A DNA stretch of 36,166 nt, taken from IMG/VR virus record IMGVR_UViG_3300014839_001399, positions 1 through 36,166 of that record. One strand, given 5' to 3'. How positions within the stretch are numbered: the first letter of the stretch is position 1; each line of letters begins with the position of its first letter. Positions 25,404-33,105 of the stretch are shown here, piece after piece. A program made the translations under genes and the position numbers. The stretch comes from a virus. Below the pieces are notes generated by a model, which worked only from the letters and a program-made list of their open reading frames with translations, searched no databases and had not been told where the DNA came from.

Positions 25404-25421
25404 TTGAAACCTCCTTGTAAT

Positions 25422-25811
25422 TTATTTCCGTTTATCTGCGGTTTTAAGTAATGCCTCAGTCATACTGCAAGCATGCTCTTGCTTGTATGCTGTTGCCTTT
25501 TCAAGATGAGTGACGGGCTTCTTTGTCGGATCCTCATCAAGATCAGGGCCCACCGGAGGCACTGAAGCCTTCTGCAACCCCTCAAGCTGTTTTTCCTGAA
25601 ACTTAATCGTCGCGCCATCAATCGTTAAACCGCTTTCAACCGCTTCAAGCGCAAGATCGTTCATGTCCTTAAATGCTTTTGACTTCTTAAGGATTGCCAC
25701 TCCCCGTTCGCGCTCTTTCTTCGATCCTTCATCAACCCCAAGCGCGTGAACAGAGCTGTAAAGGTCAGACCTTTCCACTTTTAATTTTTCCAACGTCAAT
25801 TCTTCAAACAT
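25422..25811 (-). CDS. Internal-start scaffold protein (lambda Nu3-like)
   Basis: In frame within the protease gene, the ATG at 25811 (MFEELTLEKLKVERS) is preceded by GAAAGGA with a 7-base spacer, an excellent ribosome site that has no reason to exist in mid-gene. Translation from it yields a 129-aa helical protein equal to the scaffold portion. Lambda makes Nu3 in this same way from within gene C. The site is seen directly; that it is used is inference. Confidence 0.7.
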   Translation of the reverse strand: MFEELTLEKLKVERSDLYSSVHALGVDEGSKKERERGVAILKKSKAFKDMNDLALEAVESGLTIDGATIKFQEKQLEGLQKASVPPVGPDLDEDPTKKPVTHLEKATAYKQEHACSMTEALLKTADKRK

Positions 25812-26492
25812 ATACTTGTCCTTTCGTTTTGTTTCCTTGTTAAATCCATATCGCTCTAAAAAAGCGATTACCTTTTCCACCGCTTCCGGCTGATTAAGAA
25901 ACTTATCCAGAAACGCTGTAATCTCAGCCGATGGCTTAACCCCATCAGAGAAAAACTGCGATCCGAAAAGTCCATCATTCGCCGCCGGATCATCCACCAC
26001 ATCCACTGACATAAGTTTTTTCACGCGGATTAGAGGGGGCAATTCTTCACCTTCTGCTTGTTTCTTTTCGCGGAATTCTTCTTCCCAGTGAATAACCATC
26101 GAAGACCCAAATGCGCCGGGATCGCTTTCCGCGAGATTCATCACGTAACCCGCCAAATCTCCGTCCGGCGTTTCATGCGCTGTGCGATCGATATGTAAAT
26201 CAGCCCGCACCACATCACCGTCACGCCTGAAGTTTTTTGTCCGCCCCAAGAATGTGCCAAGCGCGGTGCTTGACATATTTGGATGACCAAACCGAGATTT
26301 AATCCCGCCCTTCGACTGATTGCCAAACTCAACAACCGAATCCAAAGCTACATCATCGAACTCCCCCCTTTCGTCATGCGTAACGCCCTTGGTGACAACG
26401 GCGAAGCCCGCGATGACTTCATCTTTGCGGTTAACCCTCACATTGCCGCCCCGGGCAATGTCCGCACGAAAATAAATATCTTTATTCGCCAT
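25422..26492 (-). CDS. Prohead protease with C-terminal scaffold domain
   Basis: A 356-aa protein. Residues 1-160 resemble HK97-type prohead serine proteases: a candidate catalytic His in SRFGHPNMS, the TALGTFLGRTKNF strand and the Ser in GAFGSSMVIHWEEE. A linker with VDVVDDPAANDGLFG follows, a motif also common in S49-like phage proteases. Residues about 228-356 are helical and charged with TKKPVTHLEKATAYKQEH near the end, the kind of C-terminal scaffold found in lambda C. The gene also holds an internal start for that scaffold alone. Role: assembly and maturation cleavage of the prohead. Confidence 0.83.
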   Translation of the reverse strand: MANKDIYFRADIARGGNVRVNRKDEVIAGFAVVTKGVTHDERGEFDDVALDSVVEFGNQSKGGIKSRFGHPNMSSTALGTFLGRTKNFRRDGDVVRADLHIDRTAHETPDGDLAGYVMNLAESDPGAFGSSMVIHWEEEFREKKQAEGEELPPLIRVKKLMSVDVVDDPAANDGLFGSQFFSDGVKPSAEITAFLDKFLNQPEAVEKVIAFLERYGFNKETKRKDKYMFEELTLEKLKVERSDLYSSVHALGVDEGSKKERERGVAILKKSKAFKDMNDLALEAVESGLTIDGATIKFQEKQLEGLQKASVPPVGPDLDEDPTKKPVTHLEKATAYKQEHACSMTEALLKTADKRK

Positions 26493-26530
26493 CTTTCACC
26501 CCTTCCGGCCGCTTAACAGAAACATCAACC

Positions 26531-28141
26531 TCAACCGGCATTGACATCTGCTGTCTGTTCCCCAGCCGTATCCTGCGGCGTTTCTTGACCGGCCGCTTGC
26601 TGTCCTTGTTTTGCGTTGTTTCCATTGTCCACCTCTATTCCCAGTTCTTTGAGCTTCGCCTGCTCACGCTTGCGTTGCTCGAAACTTTCTTCCCAGTCCT
26701 TGCCTGACTGCGCATAAAGATCGGAATACGTCACGATGCCGTTTCTTAAACCAACCTCAGCCGCCTGCGCCTCTTTAAGTGGATCCACCCATTCCCAGCC
26801 CGGCGCGATCCATGACGCGCTCGTCCAATAACGCTGGTTTTCATAAAACGTATCTGCCCTGACTTCGCCCCTTAAATACGCCTCCTCAAGAATCATTTCC
26901 CAAACAGGCTGACACAATTTGCGAGACAACCATTCCTGCCGCATTTTGAAATAACGCCTTGCCTCAAGCAGTGCCGCCCGCGCGCTGGAATAATTTGTTT
27001 TTGAAAAATCTTTTGCCACAAGCTCATAGGGCAAACCTAACGCCGCTGATATCGCCTTGAGAATGCGTTCAACAAACGGCTCGAAACTCGAGCCCGGACG
27101 CTGAGGATTAAACGACGTGATGCTTTCACCCGGCATAAGGTGCTTAATCATGCCCGGTTCTAAACTCTCGATGAGTTGACCTGCAGGACTGCGGTCATAC
27201 GCGCCGCTTGCGGACACATCCATCGATGCCTCAGATGTGATAAAAAGCGAGAAACAAGCCGCGATCCGTGCCGCGACAAGTTCCGCCTCCGCGTACTCCG
27301 AAAGGTCTTTGAAATAATTAATAACAGGCGCAAAGAACGGAACGCCTCTTGTCTGCCCTGACCGCTGAACGTAATAAAGATGAAACACATTCCGTCTGCC
27401 ATATTCGTTAAACGCGGGAATCTCGATAAACTCTCTCTCCTCGCGCTTGGCGTACCGCACATCTCCGGGATGAGTCTTTTGTATGAAATATGAAACCGGC
27501 TCACCCTTCTCTCCGATCTTCACGCCTGACCTGACCGACTTATCACCGCGCCTATCAGGCGGTGTATCAAGCCGATCTGATTCGATCACCTGAAGCCCAA
27601 GCGAGTACGGCCGCACTGGATCCTTAAGCATCATCGGAATGATTAACGCCTCGCCATTCTCAAGAATCTGCCGATCAACCAACTGCTGAATCTCGTAGAA
27701 GTCCATGCGATAACCCGCATCAGCAAAAGGGGCCCATCGTTTCCAAACTCGTTCCGCGTCTTTTTGGAATGTGTTCGCCTGATCTTCCGTGATATCAAGA
27801 AACTCCATATCGACACGCGATTGAGGACGAATGCCTGAGCCGACCACATTGGTGGTCATGGTGGAGGTAATGCCTGACGCATGCGCATCGTTGCGATTTA
27901 AATCGCGGCTACGCTCCCGGATGTCTTTAAGCTCAGGCAATAAGTCCTCGTCCGCGGAACCGCCGCCCGGAAGCCACGAAGATCGAAGCCGATCACGGGA
28001 TGCGCCCCGATATGCGCTAAATCTGTCTGAAACCTTAATCGCTTCCCGATACATACGCCGCTTGAGTCCCGCACGCGGAGAAAAGAACGAAATAAATGCA
28101 TCCAGACCGATAGACAATGAATCAGTAAAAGTTTTTTTCAT
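26531..28141 (-). CDS. Portal protein (lambda B family)
   Basis: A 536-aa portal of the lambda family. Recognisable parts: RDRLRSSWLPGGGSAD near residue 50, DLNRNDAHASGITSTMTTN, the VVGSGIRPQSR motif, EGEALIIP-like NGEALIIPMM, and LPYELVAKDFSKTNYSSARAALLE near residue 375. Twelve copies form the vertex through which DNA passes. The end is Gln/Gly-rich and likely disordered. It is coupled by ATGA to the upstream gpW-like gene. Order TerL, gpW, portal, protease matches lambda. Confidence 0.93.
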   Translation of the reverse strand: MKKTFTDSLSIGLDAFISFFSPRAGLKRRMYREAIKVSDRFSAYRGASRDRLRSSWLPGGGSADEDLLPELKDIRERSRDLNRNDAHASGITSTMTTNVVGSGIRPQSRVDMEFLDITEDQANTFQKDAERVWKRWAPFADAGYRMDFYEIQQLVDRQILENGEALIIPMMLKDPVRPYSLGLQVIESDRLDTPPDRRGDKSVRSGVKIGEKGEPVSYFIQKTHPGDVRYAKREEREFIEIPAFNEYGRRNVFHLYYVQRSGQTRGVPFFAPVINYFKDLSEYAEAELVAARIAACFSLFITSEASMDVSASGAYDRSPAGQLIESLEPGMIKHLMPGESITSFNPQRPGSSFEPFVERILKAISAALGLPYELVAKDFSKTNYSSARAALLEARRYFKMRQEWLSRKLCQPVWEMILEEAYLRGEVRADTFYENQRYWTSASWIAPGWEWVDPLKEAQAAEVGLRNGIVTYSDLYAQSGKDWEESFEQRKREQAKLKELGIEVDNGNNAKQGQQAAGQETPQDTAGEQTADVNAG

Positions 28142-28353
28142 GATGGATTCCCAAATGAGGCATAGGTCGTTGTGCCACCTGATCCTGCAATCTCACGCTT
28201 CAATTGATCCCGCAACTTATAGAGATCAGAAAGCGGCACATACTGAAGATTGCGGCCGCCGATCGAATACGACTGCACCGCGCCGCCTGTAATACGCGCA
28301 TTAATCGCATTCTCAACGTTCTCAAGCATTACTTCTTTCGACGGTGAACTCAT
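28138..28353 (-). CDS. gpW-like head-tail connector
   Basis: A 71-aa protein starting MSSPSKEVML. The ATG at 28353 is preferred to an upstream TTG because AAAGGAGG lies just before it. The fold signature is a first helix (MLENVENAINARI), a strand pair around SYSIGGRNLQYV and a second helix (LSDLYKLRDQLKREIAG), the same layout as lambda gpW (68 aa), which adds to the connector after packaging. It precedes the portal gene and overlaps it by 4 nt. Confidence 0.85.
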   Translation of the reverse strand: MSSPSKEVMLENVENAINARITGGAVQSYSIGGRNLQYVPLSDLYKLRDQLKREIAGSGGTTTYASFGNPS

Positions 28354-28366
28354 ACGCCTCCTTTTG

Positions 28367-28426
28367 CCCAATAAAAAAACCCGACTCCCCCTTGCGCAAG
28401 GAATCGGGTTTTTTACTGCTATTGGG
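28367..28426. terminator. Strong terminator inside the late operon, upstream of gpW
   Basis: An 11-bp stem AAAAAACCCGA/TCGGGTTTTTT (28374-28384, 28404-28414) encloses the 12-bp palindrome CCTTGCGCAAGG (28390-28401). Outer arms CCCAATA/TATTGGG (28367-28373, 28420-28426) can lengthen it. On the minus strand seven Ts follow, then directly the gpW ribosome site, leaving no room for a promoter after it. Confidence 0.87.
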
Positions 28427-28470
28427 TCGGCAACAGTGATCAGCTGTCCCGCTTTAAATTTTCTACTTTA

Positions 28471-28498
28471 ATTTTACCTGAACCACGCTATTTGACAA
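28471..28498 (-). promoter_or_regulatory. Candidate promoter for the structural operon leader
   Basis: Minus strand -35 TTGTCA (28493-28498) and -10 TAAAAT (28471-28476) with a 16-bp spacer, in the gap between the zinc-ribbon gene and gpW. A transcript from here would carry about 50 bases of leader before the terminator at 28367-28426, so structural genes would depend on read-through or antitermination. The 28373-28526 gap holds only this unit. Confidence 0.55.
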
Positions 28499-28526
28499 TA
28501 TGGTCGTTACTACAAATTAGTAATAA

Positions 28527-28772
28527 TTATTTTTCGTCGTTAGCCTCCACTGATTTGAAGTTATGTCCGCATTTATTGCAAACGTGATACCGAATCGGCG
28601 GGTGACTCGAATAACATTTATTGTCTTTGCTTCGGCATTTCGGGCAACGAATAGGAATGAATCGCACACCATAATCCTCGCTGTTGTTTGCCGGACGCCC
28701 TGCCTGCCGGGCAGGTTCTTGCCATCCGTCGTTTTTGAGCCAATTTGATTTTCGTTCGAGCCATTTGCCCAT
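28527..28772 (-). CDS. Zinc-ribbon phage protein
   Basis: An 81-aa protein starting MGKWLERKSNW. The ATG at 28772 overlaps the TAA of the large terminase (TAATG); the longer frame would need a TTG start. The C-terminal half has CPKC and CNKCG pairs separated by RSKDNKCYSSHPPIRYHV, a zinc ribbon of the type seen in Ogr/Delta-like or transposase-associated small regulators. It interrupts the usual terminase-gpW order and is bounded downstream by a promoter and terminator, so it may be a moron. DNA or RNA binding is possible; function is unknown. Confidence 0.72.
   Translation of the reverse strand: MGKWLERKSNWLKNDGWQEPARQAGRPANNSEDYGVRFIPIRCPKCRSKDNKCYSSHPPIRYHVCNKCGHNFKSVEANDEK
28703..28715. 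repeat. REP-like palindrome inside the zinc-ribbon gene
   Basis: CCTGCC-G-GGCAGG is a perfect inverted repeat with 6-bp arms, preceded by a further CCTGC-like copy (GCCCTGCCTGCC). It encodes part of a Pro/Ala/Arg/Gln-rich loop (EPARQAGRPANN) between the helix and the zinc ribbon. Only one copy was seen in the window. Confidence 0.6.
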
Positions 28773-30643
28773 TACAGCCAAGATCCTTCCCGCTTTCTGA
28801 TCCAAATTTGTTTCGCGTTAAGCTGATCATCGACCACACGTTGCTTCGCGCCTTCCTCGCGCCTAATATTCAAAGCCCTGATAATATCCGCCGCGGCAAC
28901 CGCATATACTTCCGCATCGAGATAATGATTGGCGATCGCCTCTTTCTTTTTTTGCCAAACTTCTTTCGCCGCGCCGGTGTTTCTGTTCCTGATTAAAACT
29001 TTATGCTCTGCGGTGAACTGCGAAAGGTATTCATCCGATACATTCTTGAATAAATGCCATTTAGCAGGATCCTTCGAGTTCACCAGCCGATTGATCTTGT
29101 CTTTATACTGCATCGTGTTGATGTTCCACAAAACAAGTCCGTTATGAATCATGCTTCCCGTGCGTGAATTAATATCAATCTTCGTTGCCCGATAAAACCT
29201 GCCGTCTGTTAATTCTTCCTGACCTTTAATCGCCTTTGTCTTGTCATGCCAGAACCTGCAAAATTGATATACCTCATCGGTTCGGTATCCAGAATCAACG
29301 CACGTTAAATAAACCGGCAGTGTTTCTTCACTCCCGATGCGTTTGTATTCAGTTTTGAACAAACGATCAACGATGTCCTCCCAATATTCAACCCGCTCAG
29401 CCTTAATAAGCCACGACTCCTCACAATATCCCCACCCTCGAATCACATAATAAAAATGATCTTTCTGAACATCCACGCCAGCCGTCAAAACAAAAACATC
29501 TTCCGTGACAATCCCAGTGTCATAATCCCGCGATAAATTACGAACCTTATCAACCGTTGTTTCCTCAATCTTTTCTTCCCAAACTTCGGCAAGCCATGAA
29601 TTGACGAAGTTCATCAGTAGCTCAATGTAATCTTTTGACTTCAAAAACTCCGACGCGATATCACTCCATGTCAACCACGGCGAATAAAGTGAATTGATCC
29701 AAAAGCCTCGGTGCTTGCTTTTTATCACGTCGCCTGTGATCGTTCCGTCATCATCAATATCCGCGCCCTCCGGCACCCACTGCCCCCGAGGAAGTATTTT
29801 GTTTTTGTGATAATCCTCAATCCGCCCCTTGCAATACGCGCACTCGTACCAAGCGAGTCGCTCATTTTTTATCTTTTCAGCCGACCGCTCACTGCTCGGC
29901 CATTTGATCTGACCGAAGACTAAAACCTGATACTTTCCACAATGCGGGCAAGGAACGTAATATTTGCGTTTATCCGATCTGTCATATTCACGAAAAACAT
30001 ACCCGTCTCGCGTTGTCGGCGTTGAGACCTTAATCGTCTTTTTATTCCAGAAAGTTTTCTGCCGCTCAGACGCCAGCTTAATCGGATCGGCTTCACGCCC
30101 TGAGAATCTCGGATATTTATCAACCTCATCGAGGAATAAATAACGAATCGGCCGCGATGCCAAGTCTGCCGGGCTGTTTGATCCAGCGAAATAAAGAATC
30201 ATGCGGTCTAAATGATATTCAAGTTTCGTAATATCATCGGAAACCTCGCTAACGTGCGACCGTAAAACACCAGCCCCCTCAATCATTGGAAGAACGCGGT
30301 TATAGGAAACGCTCTTTGCGTCGCTTTCGCGCGGAAGAACCATGAGCGTGGGGCCCGGATCCTGATCAATAAGATACCCGAGCATGTTATACATGCCCTC
30401 CGTCTTGCCAACCTGCGAGGCCGCCATGACCGTGATTTCTTCAACCAGCGGATCTGTAAAAGCATCCATGACTCCCTTCAAATACGGCGTCCGGCTTGTT
30501 TTCCATCGACCCGGCTCTGCGGACGTTACCGAATTAAGAATTCGATACTGATCCGCCCACTGGCTCACCGTTATCGGAAGCGGCCTCATCCACGCCTGCC
30601 GTTCCTGCTGGCTCAATATTTCCTTTTCCGTTTTCAACAGCAT
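28772..30643 (-). CDS. Terminase large subunit (GpA family)
   Basis: A 623-aa DNA-packaging ATPase/nuclease of the lambda GpA family. Signatures: the N-terminal PLPITVSQWADQYRIL, a Walker A-like ASQVGKTE (residues 75-82), LPRESDAKSVSYNR and Walker B YLFLDEVD (168-175). Cysteine pairs PCPHCG and ECAYCKG lie near residues 230-270. The nuclease part includes AGVDVQKDHFYYVIRGWG and TCVDSGYRTDEVYQFC. Start at 30643 has GGAG six bases upstream and overlaps the small terminase by 110 nt in another frame, longer than usual. It would cut and pump DNA into the prohead through the portal. Confidence 0.95.
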   Translation of the reverse strand: MLLKTEKEILSQQERQAWMRPLPITVSQWADQYRILNSVTSAEPGRWKTSRTPYLKGVMDAFTDPLVEEITVMAASQVGKTEGMYNMLGYLIDQDPGPTLMVLPRESDAKSVSYNRVLPMIEGAGVLRSHVSEVSDDITKLEYHLDRMILYFAGSNSPADLASRPIRYLFLDEVDKYPRFSGREADPIKLASERQKTFWNKKTIKVSTPTTRDGYVFREYDRSDKRKYYVPCPHCGKYQVLVFGQIKWPSSERSAEKIKNERLAWYECAYCKGRIEDYHKNKILPRGQWVPEGADIDDDGTITGDVIKSKHRGFWINSLYSPWLTWSDIASEFLKSKDYIELLMNFVNSWLAEVWEEKIEETTVDKVRNLSRDYDTGIVTEDVFVLTAGVDVQKDHFYYVIRGWGYCEESWLIKAERVEYWEDIVDRLFKTEYKRIGSEETLPVYLTCVDSGYRTDEVYQFCRFWHDKTKAIKGQEELTDGRFYRATKIDINSRTGSMIHNGLVLWNINTMQYKDKINRLVNSKDPAKWHLFKNVSDEYLSQFTAEHKVLIRNRNTGAAKEVWQKKKEAIANHYLDAEVYAVAAADIIRALNIRREEGAKQRVVDDQLNAKQIWIRKREGSWL

Positions 30644-31223
30644 CTTTCACTCCTGAAAAGTCATCAACGATTGCACTTATGACTTCGTAAAGTTCCGATT
30701 CAATCTCACGTGGCTCGCGCATCGCAAGCTTAGGTGCCATAATTCGCGGCAAAGACAAAAACTCACGCTTGATCATCATGACCCGGGCAACCCGCCCCTT
30801 TTCGACTTCCTCCCTTGAAACAACTTCTCCAGTCGCTTTTTTCAATTCCAGCTCAAGCATCGTCGCCTTATACTCAAGAATCTTGTCCTCCCAATACTCC
30901 TTGCGATCCTTGAACTCATTTAAGCCATCCTCATTCCGCGTTACATGCCATGCCTTAATCTCATCAAGGTCATAAAACCCGTCTTTGGTCGTTGGCATTC
31001 CGTCCTGCTTCCAACGCTGGACGGTGCGGTACGACACATCCATCACCTTAGCAACTTCTTCTATGGTTTTGACAACCGAGGGCGCGAGCGGCTCTGCCTC
31101 GAACTGCTCAATCTCAATAATTTCAGATTTGCTCAATGGCTTACCGCTTTGCATCTTTTCGATTAAATGCAAATGCCGCTTCTTCCGCGCTATATCAGCC
31201 AAGTTTTGTTTCTGATCAGCCAT
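30534..31223 (-). CDS. Terminase small subunit (Nu1-like)
   Basis: A 229-aa protein. Residues 53-92 (TIEEVAKVMDVSYRTVQRWK, then FYDLDEIKAWH) form a winged helix-turn-helix like that of lambda Nu1, which recognises the cos region. A long helical middle (EFKDRKEYWEDKILEYKATM) likely drives assembly, and residues 130-200 may contact the large subunit. The C-terminal tail (Gly/Glu/Ser-rich) is the part that overlaps TerL. The gene lies immediately upstream of TerL and is coupled to the methyltransferase gene. Confidence 0.88.
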   Translation of the reverse strand: MADQKQNLADIARKKRHLHLIEKMQSGKPLSKSEIIEIEQFEAEPLAPSVVKTIEEVAKVMDVSYRTVQRWKQDGMPTTKDGFYDLDEIKAWHVTRNEDGLNEFKDRKEYWEDKILEYKATMLELELKKATGEVVSREEVEKGRVARVMMIKREFLSLPRIMAPKLAMREPREIESELYEVISAIVDDFSGVKDAVENGKGNIEPAGTAGVDEAASDNGEPVGGSVSNS

Positions 31224-32514
31224 TTAATAAAGCCTTCTTCCCTGTGAATTCTTCCCAACGCCGCACCGCCACATCACAAAAAACAGGTTCTAACTCCATT
31301 GCGAACACGCGCCGATTCAAACGCTCACCAGCAATAATCTGCGATCCAGACCCACTGAATGGCTCATAACAGATATCGCCCGGGGTCGTATGCACCCGCA
31401 TTGGAATTGCGAAAACTTCGGTGGGCTTAACAGTCGGGTGATCAAGACCGGGATTGCGCTTCTTGCCTTCCCAATCAAGTTCCCAAACATCGGTGTGATA
31501 TTCGGGCGTAGCTGGATCGCCTGAACGCAAGAAGTCAATCGTCCAAACGCTTCCGATTGACTTGTTCTTTGGTTTATATTCCGGTCGCTTGCCTTGTACC
31601 CACATGAGCAAACACGGTTCATGCCTCCACGAATAAAACGAATACGTAAGGATGACGCACGGCTTGACCCAAACAATTTCCTGATGGATAAGAATCCCCA
31701 GCTCTTTGCACACGCCCTCGATGTCCGACTTCCGCTTTGACGCATGCCACAAATATAACGCCGTCTTTTCCTGAATGTACTTAAGCCCAACGGTTAGGAA
31801 CTTGCGCATGAAATCAACAGCGTCAGGAATATCAATCTCGTGATAAACATTCGACCAATCACGGCCGCCGTTAGGACGATTCGCGCCGGTATAGTCCACG
31901 CAATACGGTGGATCCGTTGCCCACAGAGTTGCCTTCTGTCCATCCATCAGCCGCGCCACATCCTCATCAATCGTGCTGTCCCCGCACAGAAGCCGATGCT
32001 CACCAAGAATCCAAAGATCGCCCTTTTTCGTGATTGCCTCTTTAGGCGGTTCGGGGATATCATCCGGCAAAGTCTTTCCCGTTCCCATGTTCTCGATTTC
32101 CAAGTCCGCAACTTGCTGTCGCAACTCTTTCATACGAAGCGCAAGGTACCCATCCGCATCTTCCGTCCTTAATTTCTCCAACAACGGAATCAATGCCGCT
32201 GTCCACCGACCGGTCACCTCCTGCGAATTGAGCGTGACGTTCATGGCCATTTCAGTCACCTCATCCACATCAACCATAATCGCCTCAACGCTCTCAACAC
32301 CCTCCTCCTGCAAAATCTTGAATCGCTGATGACCTGAAATGATGTGCATATTGCGTTTATTGATCACTAAAAGATCAACCATCCCGAACTTTTCCAGCGA
32401 CTGCCGCAACCCGGCTAGCGACTCCGGGGATATCTCCCTCGGGTTATACGGTGCCGGTCTTACATCGGACATTCGGACATCGCAAATGTCCGGTTTTACA
32501 TTGATATTTGCCAT
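31216..32514 (-). CDS. ParB-domain DNA methyltransferase fusion
   Basis: A 432-aa protein. Residues 8-105 form a ParB/sulfiredoxin-like domain with the GHQR motif (61-64). Residues 165-432 form a DNA methyltransferase with catalytic DPPY (201-204) ahead of SAM motif EPFSGSG (384-390), the beta-class order, with HPTVKP between. Such fusions are common in phages next to terminase genes and probably methylate phage DNA (adenine N6 or cytosine N4), perhaps to evade restriction or mark DNA for packaging. The ATG at 32514 follows GGGAGG and its stop overlaps the small terminase start. Confidence 0.92.
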   Translation of the reverse strand: MANINVKPDICDVRMSDVRPAPYNPREISPESLAGLRQSLEKFGMVDLLVINKRNMHIISGHQRFKILQEEGVESVEAIMVDVDEVTEMAMNVTLNSQEVTGRWTAALIPLLEKLRTEDADGYLALRMKELRQQVADLEIENMGTGKTLPDDIPEPPKEAITKKGDLWILGEHRLLCGDSTIDEDVARLMDGQKATLWATDPPYCVDYTGANRPNGGRDWSNVYHEIDIPDAVDFMRKFLTVGLKYIQEKTALYLWHASKRKSDIEGVCKELGILIHQEIVWVKPCVILTYSFYSWRHEPCLLMWVQGKRPEYKPKNKSIGSVWTIDFLRSGDPATPEYHTDVWELDWEGKKRNPGLDHPTVKPTEVFAIPMRVHTTPGDICYEPFSGSGSQIIAGERLNRRVFAMELEPVFCDVAVRRWEEFTGKKALLNG

Positions 32515-32518
32515 CGAA

Positions 32519-32695
32519 AACCCTCCCTTTTTGACCTGTTTTTCCCTTATTTCACGACGGGGAACGCCTTTCCCCGCCCTTTACCCATAAAATGACCCTT
32601 ACGACCACGATACGACATTTTGAAAACTTAATATCACTGAAGGCGGTCGCCTCGCCCGACCCGCGGCCGACACCCCCTTCCAAGGACCCGTAAAC
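32519..32695. other. GC-rich non-coding gap before the packaging operon; candidate cos region
   Basis: About 177 bases without a firm gene. It holds a hairpin GGGGAA/TTCCCC (32559-32564, 32570-32575) and a GC-rich dyad around GGTCG/CGACC (about 32645-32661), the kind of place where cos elements lie in lambda-like phages, although here a methyltransferase gene separates it from the small terminase. A 23-codon frame (32547-32618, minus, MSYRGRKGHFMGKGRG) without ribosome site is a weak coding candidate. Confidence 0.35.
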
Positions 32696-32830
32696 CTAAA
32701 ACGTTACGCATACAGTCAGCACACCCGCACTCAGCCAGTAGACTGCATGGCGCACATCACCCTGCAACCCATAGACACATGCCGCTAAGACATCAAGCAC
32801 GATCAACACCAAAGGAAATAACTTCTCCAT
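32696..32830 (-). CDS. 44-aa hydrophobic membrane protein
   Basis: A short gene. The sequence starts MEKLFPLVLIVLDVLAAC, with one membrane helix, and ends AVYWLSAGVLTVCVTF, a second hydrophobic stretch. Between them is a short loop (VYGLQGDVRH). Its start overlaps the stop of the upstream 91-aa gene as TGATG, with GGAGGG just ahead, which supports real translation. The pattern is shared by small phage membrane proteins of unknown function. Ends in TAG. Confidence 0.7.
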   Translation of the reverse strand: MEKLFPLVLIVLDVLAACVYGLQGDVRHAVYWLSAGVLTVCVTF

Positions 32831-33105
32831 CACACAACCCTCCCGTTAAAGATGCGTACTGCATCGCTTACCTTAAGCCAATAGTCCTTCTCCTCATCTG
32901 TGAAGCCTGCCCACATAGCGTCCATAGGCTCAACAACCAAACGATTGAAGTCTGCCTTGTCCTGCTCTGCATTAATGCCCTTTGCCATCTTGTCGTTGAT
33001 CCACCTCGTGCCATCAACAAACCTTTTGTACAATGCCTTGTACTTGTCGAAGCACACCGCTTCGTCCGAGTGAAGATAGTGAAGATTGTTTCTATTTATG
33101 CTCAT
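32830..33105 (-). CDS. Small phage protein, unknown function
   Basis: A 91-aa soluble alpha-helical protein (LHSDEAVCFDKYKALYKRFV, then KADFNRLVVEPMDAMWAGFTDEEKDYWL in two parts). No family is recognised. It sits between the primase-helicase and a tiny membrane protein, typical of early phage accessory genes. Upstream lie an AT-rich stretch and repeats; its ribosome site is weak. One arm of a 14-bp inverted repeat (33070-33083) lies in its coding sequence. Confidence 0.6.
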   Translation of the reverse strand: MSINRNNLHYLHSDEAVCFDKYKALYKRFVDGTRWINDKMAKGINAEQDKADFNRLVVEPMDAMWAGFTDEEKDYWLKVSDAVRIFNGRVV

